Source: Perca fluviatilis (taxonomy: Eukaryota > Chordata > Actinopteri > Perciformes > Percidae). From it: a stretch of 64,000 bases of DNA. The stretch covers positions 895,812 to 959,811 of the forward strand of contig NC_053112.1 in NCBI RefSeq assembly GCF_010015445.1, read 5' to 3'. The position numbers and the translations under genes are program-made. Below the pieces are notes generated by a model that saw only the letters and a list, made by a program, of their open reading frames with translations, searched no databases and was not told the origin of the DNA. Each line of letters begins with the position of its first letter. Positions within the stretch are counted from its first letter, which is position 1. This document shows, in pieces, positions 1 to 15,917 of this stretch.

Positions 1-2550
<2,550 letters not shown>

Positions 2551-2609
2551 AGAAAATTGCCTGATCAGCTGTTTCTAATCATATAATATGATGTGAGATG
2601 TGCTGTAAA

Positions 2610-2615
2610 AATAAA
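2610..2615 (+). terminator. Polyadenylation signal of the upstream MYH gene
   Basis: AATAAA lies 60 bases after the TGA stop, the short 3' UTR typical of muscle myosin genes. No other canonical signal is closer to the stop. Confidence 0.7.
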
Positions 2616-3162
2616 TGGTTTCCTTGTCACAGTTAAATTGCTGTCTGCCTGCTTCTTTTCCTTTACATTGTTTCCCCCCAAAATGATAAGTGTTAGACTG
2701 GGAAAGTTTTCCAGTAAAAACAATTGTATTAAGTAGTAATATATGACCCAGCTGACTCCATCAACAAAAGTCCACAAATTTGAATTTTGGTTTGCTATGT
2801 GCCCTTAATAACTGGTACTAATCAGATTTCCTCAACCAGGTAACAAATGCTTAAATCTACCTTCAAATGACTTATTTGACCTTTTCCAATATAAACTTTC
2901 TGAAGAGAAAAACATTGGATGAATGCATTGCTTAATGAGCATACCCACCCAAATAAAATAATGAAAGGTCATGGGGGCACATGATTGACAGGTTAGTCAA
3001 AGGTACACAAAGATCTTCAGAGTCTTACCCTGAGACTGTGTCCACACTATCATTGCCATTTTTATTGGCTATAATATAATAGTGACATCTCAGGGTTTTT
3101 CATGGCTCAAATGGCGTCAAATACTGTAAACACAAAATTTTGGTGGCAGGTAACAATTCAAA

Positions 3163-4257
3163 GTAAAGCTGCAAGCAGCGTTGGACGGGCCCTCGATCCT
3201 CTGCCATGCATTTGCGCGGCACTCAAACACTGCAAATCGTCACAAATGAAAAGGGAACACCCTGCTGAGTTCAATGATACCTCACACAAGACTCTACGTC
3301 ATACAGTTCATTAGCTGACATTAAAGGGGGTGTGGCTTAAGCATATGGGGTGGGGCAAACCGTCACCAATTAAAAACCAAAAAAAATTGACCAAAAGTCA
3401 ATTTGGGCCTGTAGATGTCCTCAGACATGGACCCTTCTTTGTTCATCGATAAATGCTCAAAATGGCCGCCATGCAACACCCACACTGTTGAACGAAAAGT
3501 TTTGCTTTTCATAACTTTTCATTGATGAGTTCTTTAGATGACAAAGACTGAATCTGAAGTTGATTGGATGAAATCTCTCAGAGTAGTTTGTTAAAGTATA
3601 GCACGTACAGTTTTGGGCCTACTTCCTGTTGCAACTAGGGGGCGCTATGACTTTGAGTAAATTTTTGCCAGTAAATGTCCTCAGGGTTAGAGTCTTATGA
3701 ATCATAAAAAGTTTTGAGGCAATTGGACAATGTACATGTTACACCCACTTCCTGTTTTGATGGCAAAACACACAAAATGGCCGCCCCCCCGTGTTGAAAA
3801 GTTTTTCTTTTAATAACTTTTCATCTTTAACGTCTTAAGATGGCACAGACCAAATTTGAAGTTGATCGGATGAAATCTCTAGGAGGAGTTTGCTAAAGTA
3901 CGACGTGGGAATGGCCAAAAATCGCACTAATTTCGAACTTTCAATTAAAAATGGCGGACTTCCTGTTGGGTTTAGGGTATGGCTCGAATTACCTTTTTTG
4001 TACATCTTGACATGGTACATATGTGTACCACTTTGCGTTAGTCTACGTTAAAAGTACTGCAGGGGCTTAATTTTTTAAAGTTTTCTAGGGGGCGCTAGCG
4101 AGCCATTTTTGTGCGCCTATTCCTGAAACTGTTAAAATACGTACATTTTCACCAGGTTTGATGCGACCGCCAATTTTGATGAGTTTTTGAATATGTCAAG
4201 CCTCTCAAAAAGGCAATTAATTTGCCTTCGCCGCTGTCGCCGCTCGGGCCCCAATTA
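3163..4257. repeat. Dispersed teleost repeat starting AAAGCTGCAAGCAGCG
   Basis: A block of about 1.1 kb beginning with the AAAGCTGCAAGCAGCG motif followed by GGGCCCTCG, and ending near CCGCTCGGGCCCC. It contains recurring phrases such as GGGGGCGCTA and ACTTCCTGTT. Related starts recur in this window near 44570, 46873, 53085 and 57272, and a piece in reverse orientation lies at about 7010-7230. No coding capacity is visible. I recognise it as a common fish repeat but do not assign a superfamily. Confidence 0.6.
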
Positions 4258-4437
4258 CTGTTAAATGATCTTTATAGAGCAATGCAATAATGGAATGTGT
4301 TACCTGAATAAATAACCTAAGATAGCTGTAAAAGTTTAGTTAAAACATATCTATTGATTAGAGAAGTTGAGTAGACAAAGAAACAACATTGTTTGAGGTT
4401 TAACAATATATGTTTGTTTAGTTTTGAGATGTGTCCA

Positions 4438-6190
4438 GGGGTCCGTTCCAGAAAGCAGGTTTAGTGAAAACTGAGTTTTTTAACCCTGAGATGAGGGAAA
4501 CTGGGTTTTCCGTTTCAGAAAGAGAGGTAACTTAACCTCAGAGTCAGTTACTATGGTAACTGAGTCTGTGAACCTTACCTGGTCGGGAGCAGGTTTTCTT
4601 CAAGAAACTCTAGTTTTTTTCTCTCTCATTTCCTCATTCATCCAGTCTGTATCAGGCGCATTTTAATGCAGTTTGTTATCTGCATGAATAAAAAAACTTA
4701 TTGTTAGGCAGATTATAAAACGTTTCTTTGTCAACCATGTCAATTTCCTTTTGTCAACGATCCCGTTGATGAAAAAGCTGTATTACTTCACAGAGAGTTT
4801 ACGTCAGGAGATGATATTAAGTCCCGACTAAATGTATTTTCATTTCCACATTTTGTCACAGTCCATCAGATATGTAGATACTTTATCTGTCCTCATATCA
4901 CTAACATCCACCATCGTGGACATGCTTTAACATCCCAGCAGATTCTTTGTGTCGCATTACGTTTTTTGCAAACGGCAGTTTTCTTTATTGGTGTGTATAC
5001 AGATCATACTGTAATAGTAAAGCCACTGTATGCAGAGCCATCAGAAAAGTGTGACTTGCTCTGAAACTTTTTTTAAACGTCTTTGTAGGCCTAGTGTTCC
5101 CTGGACACCCAAATGAAATTATAGGTGTAATAGGATTCCAGTTTTCACCAGTAATATCATAAGTTAACTGTGACTAAATATGAAATTAATACACTGTTAA
5201 TGCTTACGCATTGACTCAAGCAGCAATTTTCTCCCACACCAATTCTCTCTCTCTCTTGCAGCAGCCGCTGTCTTGCTTTTTTAACGAAATGCATGTTCAA
5301 ACTCGTTGTTTGTGCGCATGAGTATTTCCGCCGACCCGTTTGTTTGTGGTTGTTACCATGGTGAATCGTAGTATCAAGGCTCCATTCATGCTGCCTTTTT
5401 ATTGTGGTGGTGCACACGCGTGAACGTACTCTGAGTTGATTGAACTAACTCATATCAGCTGTTCTGAAACGGAAAACTCAGAGTTTCCCATCTCAGGGTA
5501 AATCAACTCAGACATCAGGGTTAGACTCAGAGCTCATGCACGAGCACCACCACAATAAAAAGGCAGCATGAATAGAGCCATGATTCTACGATTCACCATG
5601 GTAACAACCACAAACAAACAGGGGGGGAAAAAAAAAAAAAAAAAAAAAAACACGAACGCTTGAAAAGAGAGAAGAATTGCTGCAAAAAGAGAAAATTGTT
5701 GCTAGAGTAAATGCGTATATTCTGATATAGTGTATATCATTTTTAATCACAAGTATAGCCTAACATTACTGGTGAAATGGTATTGAACCTATAATCTATT
5801 TAGGGGCGAAAAAGTCCTAGTCCTACTATTCCCATTCTGAGGCTGCAGCACCATCATTAACAGAATTATAATCCATAACCTTTTGTTTCAAAGGGTTTAC
5901 ATCATTCACCTGCAATACAGTGGAACTGCTTTTAAAAACGTTTAAAACATGTTTCAGAGCGAGTCACGCTCTTCTTTACTAAAATGCTCCACATCACCAA
6001 TGTTGTAAAGACAAATGCCGTTTGCAAAAAAACGTAATGCGACGCAAATAATCTGCTGGGATGTAAGAGCATAGATGGGTGACGTTAGTGATAGGAGAAC
6101 TGGTGAAATTTGTAAAGTTAAGCAGTGATGAGGCTTCGGGTGTTCCTTTGGTTTTCATGAATTGTGGTGGGATCATTGCTCTCATCTTAA
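4438..6190. mobile_element. Harbinger-type DNA transposon remnant arranged as a large inverted repeat
   Basis: The left end GGTCCGTTCCAGAAAGCAGG resembles fish Harbinger/ISL2EU-type termini. About 4880-5430 reappears in reverse complement at about 5535-6190: the stretch with ATCCCAGCAGATT and GCATTACGTTTTTTGC returns as GCAAAAAAACGTAATGC and AATCTGCTGGGAT, and the CACCATGGTAACAACCAC block is also mirrored. So two copies lie head to head around about 5480. A G7A23 run interrupts the right arm at 5621-5650. Confidence 0.65.
4756..5063 (+). pseudogene. Harbinger transposase N-terminal fragment (HARBI1-like)
   Basis: An open frame without an ATG reads NDPVDEKAVLLHREF, RLNVFSFP, YFICPHITNIHHRGHALT and QQILCVALRFLQTAVFF. 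This follows the N-terminal part of Harbinger transposases, which precedes their DDE nuclease domain. The frame closes before any catalytic residues, and the start is missing, so it is a remnant inside the Harbinger element. The mirrored copy in the right arm (about 6000-6110) is too decayed to read through. Confidence 0.6.
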
Positions 6191-8966
<2,776 letters not shown>

Positions 8967-9510
8967 TCACTGATCTCATTTCATGTACTGATTTATTTTC
9001 AATCAAGGGAACAAATGTACATATTCATAGTTTACATCTTACGTTTTTTACATAATCTGTTTCTTGTGGTGATTGATTTACACTTTATTACATTTATTAT
9101 CATATGGTTAAAAGTGCAGCAACTTCTTTGCAAATTAAATCAAACTTCAACATGACATATGTGGTGTCTTTTATAAAGATTTCTTCTGGAAGTTATAATA
9201 AATGCCTGTGGGTTTAACATAGGTTTAAATAGATATCATCCACATAACATGTGTCATGATGCATTAAATTAATGTGTTGATTATGTAATCGGATACAAAT
9301 TTATTTGTTTTTGATGTGCAGCCACAGAAAGCTATATTATATTGCTGAACATTTCATGCTTCATTCAAGAGTAAAGCCTATACCATCACATAGTGTCTAC
9401 AGAACACAGTATGTGTCGTGTTTATACCGGGTATACAAAGTTGCCTTTACATACATAACATACTTAATGGATGTTTCTATCTTGTGTAAAAAGTGTTTTG
9501 GATAATTACT
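8967..9510 (+). other. 3' flank of TRIM unit A, shared with the other units
   Basis: No gene. The segment matches the 3' flanks after 19157, 27772 and 38835 (shared phrases TATCATATGGTTAAA, TAGTGTCTACAGAACACA and GGATGTTTCTATCTTGTGT). It shows that whole units, not only exons, were duplicated. Confidence 0.7.
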
Positions 9511-10296
9511 TTATGAGCTGTAGCTTGCATTTCTGTACTTTTAGGTTAGAAATTAGGTATTTTTTGGTTCCACAGCGTTTTGCTGTGGAAAAAGGGGGTA
9601 TGAAATTTTCCCCAGTTGTCTATTGTACACTTATCATTGTTAGGTTCCACAGTGTTTTGTTGTGGAAAAAGAGGGTGTAGAAATGTATTGTGTTAAGAAT
9701 AGAATGTCTTCGCATGGGAATGGCCTCGCTCTCTCTTCTTGTCTAGCATGTGTAAGATAAGGCAGTTGCAGAAGGAGCGAATTGCTCCTGTTAAACAATT
9801 GGAACAGAATGCACCCAGTATAATATCTACTAGTGACGACCAATCTTGAGGCCAGGAGAGGAGGAGAGAACAGCAGTGATTCCAGGGCTTGCGCATATTT
9901 CAATATCTTCTCGGGGGACAGAATGTCCGAGCTATGAACAACTGATTAGCGGCACAGACACCATGGTGGAAGGAGGAACCTGGAGAGAATTAAGAGAGAG
10001 GGCAGAGAATAGGACGGGACCAGATTCCTGGACAGACTGTTGGCATTAGGACGAGAAAGAACATGTCTTAAAGGGGGTCTGGTCCTTATGCATGGGTACC
10101 TGTTTGTCATGATGCATGAGTTGTATTCTGTTTGCAATATCATTTACTAAAGCTTCGTTAAATTTAACTGAGCGTATCCTGAGTATTATTCTCTGGTCTA
10201 CCAGTCAACAAACACAGAGGTAGCTTAAGAAGTGACCAAGTGGAGTCAGAAAACGCTGGCCTTTTGAGCCTGAGCAGAATTCGGTCATATTTATTC
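9511..10296. mobile_element. Insertion in the unit A flank, possibly LTR-derived
   Basis: Alignment with the other unit flanks breaks at about 9511 (after GTTTTGGATAATTA) and resumes at about 10297 (TCACTTTGGCCATTTTTT), so 0.8 kb was inserted here. It contains two similar hairpins of the form TTCCACAG-(N)-CTGTGGAA at about 9567-9593 and 9647-9668. A downstream part ends in CCAGTCAACA. I see no protein. The LTR reading is only a guess; the insertion itself is well supported by comparison. Confidence 0.45.
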
Positions 10297-11280
10297 CTTA
10301 ATCACTTTGGCCATTTTTTGATTATTTCATCGATTCTGTAAGATGGTTTATGATAAGATGGTAAAGAAATCTGTAAAATAAAGCAGTTGTTGAACACAAG
10401 GAGTGACTTGAGCACTGGAGGAAATCTACAGTAAGGAGAGCTTTGTTAGCAAAAAAGTGGTGGACGTGGACATATTCCTATAAAATGTATCGCAGATATC
10501 TAGAAAGCTCTTTCTGAGTAGGATGAATTAAATACAGATATCTGCAATAAATATCCAGTTTAGCTACTAAATGTTAAAATGGCCACTTATACTTTTTAAG
10601 GATTTAAATTTAGTTTTGACTAGTACAATCAAAGATGTAGATATATTGAGAAACAATTTCTAGTAAGTAAGAATTTTATTGTTGATATCATAAATTACCA
10701 TTCTGACTAGTTATAATTTGACTAGGAGAAATGCTGTTATAAATATCTAAAATGTAATTACAGATAGGAGCGTGGTTCGATTAAATGTTAAAACGGCCTG
10801 CCATAGCACCTAAGACATTTTTCTTGCTTTCATCTATTGTTCCGCAGAGCTTCTTCTTGCGGGTAACGTCTGACAATAAATTTATTTTTCTATGTTGTCC
10901 AGTAAGTTGACAATATTGTTGAAAGCCACATTTCAATACTGACAACATATGTATAATCTCTCTGAAAGAGTCAAACAATAATAATTGATAAGTGCAGGGT
11001 ATTACGTTAAACTCTGAACATTTCTTGAGAGCTGACAGCCTTACTCATGTCCGAGAACATCTCCATGACTTCCTGCTACACTGCAGCAACAACAGGCCTC
11101 CATGTAGACCACTAACTGGTGTTGTGACACAGAACGACCACTAGATGGATCACAACACAAAGGAATGATGAGACAAAGTTACTGTACTGCTACAAAGCTG
11201 TGGAGCCAGTGATATTGTTTGTGCCAATCAAAGTCACTAGTAAGTTCTTTGTAATTTGGTGCTAACGTTAGGTGCAACAC
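10297..11280. other. Distal 3' module of TRIM unit A
   Basis: No gene. Contains the shared distal module of the array: CTTCTTGCGGGTAACGTCTGA (about 10850) and ACGACCACTAGATGGATCACAACACAAA (about 11130). The same pieces recur at about 29250/29440, 40570 and 43770, and in diverged form at 20460, marking unit boundaries. Confidence 0.6.
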
Positions 11281-11879
11281 TAGCTATCTTGGATGAGAAA
11301 TGGATTTGCCCAATGTCATACACTTTGCCTCATCAGCATGTCTTCTCTTAAAGTGTTCATATTATGTTCATTTTTAGGTTCATAATTGTATTTAGAGATT
11401 ATATCAGAATAGGTTTACATGGTTTCATTTTCAAAAAACACAATTTTTTTCACTTTGTAAACCTATAACATGCACAAAAAAGATTACACAATAAAGGAAA
11501 TATTGATTCATGATAATCATCCATATTGGGAGTTTACAAAGAGTGAGTGAACACAGCAGAAACTATGGCCTCACTCAGGCCTTTCAACGAAAATAAAAAA
11601 GCATTACTGTAGAATAACTATGAATTATTAGAGAGCAAATCCAGCTAAATTGACTGAACTCATATTTGAAGATGCAGAATAGTTTTTTTGTTAGTTTTAT
11701 GATGAATCATAACAATTTTTATTTGATTAATAAATTATCAATTTGGAAAATTGTTTTTTTTCACCTCTTTTCTTCTGGGCCAGTAAAAATAAACAAGGGG
11801 ACAGTAAAACCCTGATCTACTGGCCTGGGGGGGCAGTGGGGGGAAATGTTATGTTGGACCTTGTTAGCTTGGATACATT

Positions 11880-12198
11880 AACGCTTCAACAAACATAATA
11901 ACTCGTTAGTTATAGCATGACCTTTGCTCCATATCAACCAGACAACACCCTGGTATTACCTTATAACTCTGTAAATAAGAGGAAGGGCATAAAACCTGAT
12001 AACAGAGGTGCAGTGAGAGGAGGAGCAACACTGGAAAGAGGAGAGATACAACGTCACACTCCAGAAATTAAAGTTAAGTTTGTCAGAGTGTCAGCCACGC
12101 TGCAGTAGAGACAAGACTCTGTTTCTCTCTGAAAGAAAACTCAAACTGACTTCATCAGGTCTTTCTCAACAACACAGCAGAGTCTCTGCCAAACACTG
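11880..12198 (+). promoter_or_regulatory. Promoter and 5' UTR exon of TRIM unit B
   Basis: Highly similar to 30270-30599 of unit D, beginning near TAGTTATAGCATGACC and running through AGGAGCAACACTGGAAAGAGGAGAG to CCAAACACTG followed by GTGAGTACAG, a strong splice donor with exon end at 12198. No ORF starts in it, so it is read as a non-coding first exon with its promoter. An AT-rich ATAAAA at about 11990 could position transcription. GAAAGAAAACT (about 12130) is ISRE-like but does not fit the full consensus. Conservation of this block in two units that differ downstream suggests it drives both PYD- and RING-type transcripts. Confidence 0.6.
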
Positions 12199-12769
12199 GT
12201 GAGTACAGCTGATCAGATTTACACTTTCTACAACCAGGATTAGCACTAAACTTCAGCTCTACTCACAAAGGAAGTTCCACTCTTTTAATTTATTGTGAAA
12301 TTGGTAACAATATAACTATGGCTTTGTCTGAAGGCCCACTATACAGTAGCCCACTTAAACAGCTTTAAGGCTTTTTCATATGGGGAGCGACACCTCGTCT
12401 ACATAGTCGCGTGGATCCTTGGGGTCTACAGCACTCCTCATGTGAACAGACAAGCAGGCAACACTCTGCGATTAAACGCCAGTCGATCAATGTGTGGTAA
12501 CCATGGAGATTCTGTGCACTACTGTATCCCTGCCGTACAACCGATTGTGATTAGCTGACTATGGTATCATATATCCCTAATCACAGGTCGATGTATAACA
12601 AATAGTGGCAATACTACTCTTTCCTTACCACGGACTGTTATTGTTGATAGCCAAAGTTAAATCAGCATAGTCATAATTACAGACGTTACCTGATGAATCC
12701 AGTCTTGTGCCGATGCTCTGACAAGCAGAAGCCCCGCTGTCTATGACCTTAACTGTTTAGAAAACAGTT

Positions 12770-12895
12770 ACAGTGGTGCTCATAAATTTATGAACCCATG
12801 CTAAAGTTGACTTAAAAGAGGAATAAAAAAATCATCTTTTGGAAATTGATCATAATGCCTGGATGAATGGAACGTTTTCATTCTGAAGATCAAAA
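12770..12895. mobile_element. Tc1/mariner-type terminal fragment
   Basis: CAGTGGTGCTCATAAATTTATGAACCC followed by TTGACTTAAAAGAGGAATAAAA resembles the terminal inverted repeat of a common fish Tc1/mariner family. Only one end is present and no transposase is visible, so it is a truncated copy abutting the RING relic. Confidence 0.5.
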
Positions 12896-12898
12896 TGA

Positions 12899-13070
12899 AT
12901 GGATGTGTTCACTGATCCTGTCACCATACCATGTGGTCACACATTCTGCAAGAACTGCAACACTGATCACTAGAATATTAGTGATTTGTGCCAGTGTCCC
13001 TTATGTAAAGAGGCCTTTACCACCAGACCTGATTTGAGGGTCAACACTTTCATCTCTGAGATGGTTGCTT
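12899..13070 (+). pseudogene. RING-domain relic of a TRIM exon in unit B
   Basis: Reads DVFTDPVTIPCGH, FCKNC, then a TAG in place of the conserved Trp, then NISD, CQCPLCKEAF and RPDLRVNTFISEMVA before another TAG. It is closest to the RING of unit D (NISD, CQCPLCKEAF) rather than unit A. The start of the RING is missing, and no B-box follows. It sits between the 5' UTR exon and the PYD exon, so unit B once contained, or received, a RING exon. Confidence 0.85.
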
Positions 13071-13171
13071 AGCAGAGCTGTTGCAGAGTTTTGACTGTTA
13101 ACATAACGTTATAACGTTATCGTCAGCACGTTCACTGCGAATGCAAACATCGGCTGCTGTCTCGTTATATA

Positions 13172-13812
13172 GTGTTAACTGTCACATCGACCTCTTTTGT
13201 TGAGAGTATTTTAACTTTCTGCTCCATTGCCTGGTACTTGTCTTTGTCAGTGACAAACAAAAGTAAATTACACAAGTTAGTTAACATGGCCAGCAAGATT
13301 GCTGGACTTCAGTTAATTTCTCTGACCACGATCTGCGAATCTAGGGTAGTGAGGAAAGGACAAGCTATTTGCGGTGATGGGCTACATCCCCTATTCCAGG
13401 CGTATGAGGTGCTGCCATCAGGCAGAAGATATAGAGTGCCGTCCTTACAAACCAACCGGGCTCGCAAATCATTCATTCCTACCAGCATTACACTACTAAA
13501 TAAATTAGGGAAAATAACTTGATCCTTTCTGTGTAATAATACTGCATGTTGGTTTAATATTAAAACGCCACTGATGATGATGCACCTTACTATTGATAGC
13601 CCATTGGTGCTAACGACACTGCACTTTGCTATTTTTTATTTATGATGTGGAGATATTCGGGATTGTGTATAGTGGTTGTGCGGGGGGGAAGGGAGGGGTT
13701 AGTGGTCTTGTTGTTGTCCGTTGTCTATGGTCTGTTGTCTGTCTATTTGATGAGCTGTATGGTACAAGATGAATTTCCGAAAGGATCAATAAATGTCTGT
13801 CTATCTATCTTA
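13172..13812 (+). mobile_element. Non-LTR retrotransposon 3' fragment (LINE RT C-terminus and tail)
   Basis: The open frame 13172-13522 reads like the C-terminal region of fish LINE reverse transcriptases (SILTFCSIAWY, HPLFQAYEVLPSGRRYRVPS, NRARKSFIPTSITLLNKLG). It is followed by a short 3' UTR that ends with a TGTCTGTCTATCTATCT run, the kind of short tandem repeat found at LINE 3' ends. RT catalytic motifs are absent, so the copy is 5' truncated, as is usual for LINE insertions. Confidence 0.7.
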
Positions 13813-14107
13813 ACGTTAATAGCAATGTTAACGACCATTAAAGTGGCTAGCAAACTTACCGACTCCCCGTTGCAGCTGCAGCTGCCGTGAGGTCAGAGGC
13901 TAGCGGATCAGGCTCTGGCTCTGCTTTGCATTTTCCTGCAGTTTGTTTCCTTGCTGTTACAGTCAATGCTCGTGGTGACCTCGCCGTTCATTGTAACATA
14001 TGCAGTTTTTCATTGAACTACTCTCTATTATTTTAATCGCCCAAATCCGCCCCAAAAATTAATTTTCATCGTCCCCAACCCTTTTTTTATTGGCCCCGGG
14101 ACGACGG

Positions 14108-14137
14108 GAGGTCCTTAAGCTCGAGCTTAAGGACCTC
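14108..14137. repeat. 30-bp perfect palindrome centred on CTCGAG
   Basis: Every base from 14108 to 14137 pairs around the centre at 14122/14123 (left half GAGGTCCTTAAGCTC). It lies 200 bp before the PYD start codon. It could be a remnant of a transposon end or a dyad binding site; the sequence does not tell. Confidence 0.8.
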
Positions 14138-14337
14138 GTCATACGTCAACGAGCCACTTCAAAATGACATTAGGTCCAGCCCACAGAGCAGCAGCAGGAG
14201 CTCTAACTGACTAAACTACACATAAATCACATCAACACAGCTCCTGTGTTGGCCAGTGAGAACTTCTGCTCTGATACATTTGTGTTTCAGTTTTCTTTCA
14301 GTTTGACAAAAGTTTCTGATTTTAGCACGAAGCCACA

Positions 14338-14608
14338 ATGACGGCAGTGGACCTTTTCAACACTTTGGAGGATTTAAAAGAAGAGGAATTTAAGAAATTC
14401 AAATGGTGTCTGCAGCAAGACATCCTGGAAGGCTACCAAAGCATCAAAGTGGCCAAGTTGGAGAACACAGAAAGGCAGGACACGGTGGATGTGATGGTGA
14501 AAACCTATCACCTTCAAGGAGCTCTGAAGGTGACCAAGAAGGTTTTAGAGAAGATCAACAGGAATGATCTGGTGCAGAGTCTGCCAGACACCAGCTCAGG
14601 ACCAGAAG
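14338..14608 (+). CDS. Pyrin domain (PYD) exon of a predicted PYD/B-box/B30.2 protein
   Basis: Ninety codons from an ATG in a good context (AAGCCACAATG), preceded by pyrimidine-rich AG acceptors (for example at 14297-14300 and 14323-14324). The product starts MTAVDLFNTLEDLKEEEFKKF and continues with LENTERQDTVDVMVKTYHLQ and KKVLEKINRNDLVQSL, the six-helix death-fold pattern of fish pyrin domains in ASC- and NLRP-like proteins. Such domains recruit ASC by homotypic PYD contact. The frame stays open to 14784, but GAAG/GTCAGT at 14608 is a clear donor, and this junction is conserved in the second copy at 24311. It ends in phase 1. The next compatible acceptor in the unit is before the B-box exon at 17791, giving an in-frame join. 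An alternative is an orphan exon of an NLR gene; no NACHT sequence is present nearby. Confidence 0.8.
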
Positions 14609-15325
14609 GTCAGTCACCCTTTTTAATTTGTATTTTCAGGAAGAAAGAGTGGGTGGACATGAGAAACACAATACTTGTAAGGGAACAGATTGTTATTTGT
14701 GACATGCTGATACAACTTGTACACTCGGCAGCAACACATTCTCCAGCTGTAAATGACGCAAGTACTTCAACTCGGTGTCTCTAACAGTAACAGCTGTCTG
14801 TTTTAGGCGCCCGTAATATCTTTAAGGTCTTTATAAGGTTCAGCTAAACCTAATGCCTCTAGCATGAGTTTAAATAAACCTTCAGAAAGACAGGAACTTC
14901 AAAATGTCGGGATGACACCTACACTGTACCTTGTTATCCTAAATTCTCCTCAATTGAGAATTCATTAAATGCTTCTATGTAATTAATCAAAGTCTCCCTG
15001 AACCTCCTTCATGAATGGGAAAGGAGTTGTGCTGCTCCTGAATTTTTCTTTAACAGTTATGTTTGTATACTTACACTACCGGTCAAAAGTTTTAGAACAC
15101 CCCAATTTTTCTAGTTTTTTATTGAAATTTTAGCAGTTCAAGTCCAATGAATAGCTTGAAATTGTACAAAGGTAAGTGGTGAACTGCCTGAGGTTGAAAA
15201 AAAAGTAAGGTTACCCCAAACTGAAAAATAGTGTACATTTCAGAAATTTACAAAATGGCCTTTTTCAGGGAACAAGAAATGGGTAAAAAACGTAAAGCTG
15301 TTCTGCAGCAATGGAGGTTGATCAA

Positions 15326-15762
15326 GCTTTGAAAGTTGGTGCTACCAATTCCTAGGGGTGGAGGAAAAAATCAATACAGCATAGTATCGCAATATTTTTC
15401 GTGGCAATACTGTATCGATACACAGACGCCAAGTATCGATCTTTTATGATATATGTGTTGGTCAGTTTGTCTTCTTGACAATCACATTTTGCACCAATAA
15501 AATTGAAGTGAGATGAACACACAGAGAAATGTATCTTTTTAGATAAAACGGATGTTGACAAAATTGTCCTTTCGGGACATCATTTGAAATTGGGAAAAAT
15601 CTGAAGTTGGAAAAAAGGTAATACATTGCAATATATCGCAGAATATTGCATTATGTTTAAAATCACAATAATATCGTATCGTGACATAAGTATTGGGATG
15701 ATATCGTATTGTGAGGCCTCTGGTGATTGATCGTGGCTTTGAAAGTTGGTGCTACCAATTCC
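15326..15762. mobile_element. Nested insertion flanked by 27-bp direct repeats
   Basis: GCTTTGAAAGTTGGTGCTAC and the next seven bases occur at 15326-15352 and identically at 15736-15762. Between them lies about 380 bp rich in TATCG and ATATCGTATCG phrases, typical of an unrelated fish repeat. Removing one repeat and the insert restores a Tc1-like 5' region. A 27-bp duplication is long for a simple transposon target duplication. Confidence 0.6.
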
Positions 15763-15917
15763 CACAGGTGTTCCAATTTGTCTGGATTACTTACAACCCC
15801 CTCTGTTTGTGTAAAAGTATTGCTGGAACACACTGTGGTACCATACCCTGGTGAGCAGTATTGTACTGCACAAAGTAGTGTGTTGCCATAAAAATGGCGG
15901 GAAAAAGGTAATTAACA

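Noticed and set aside
14609..14784. Extension of the PYD open frame to 148 codons
   Set aside because: The frame continues past a strong donor conserved in unit C; the extension has no domain character and matches the intron of unit C.
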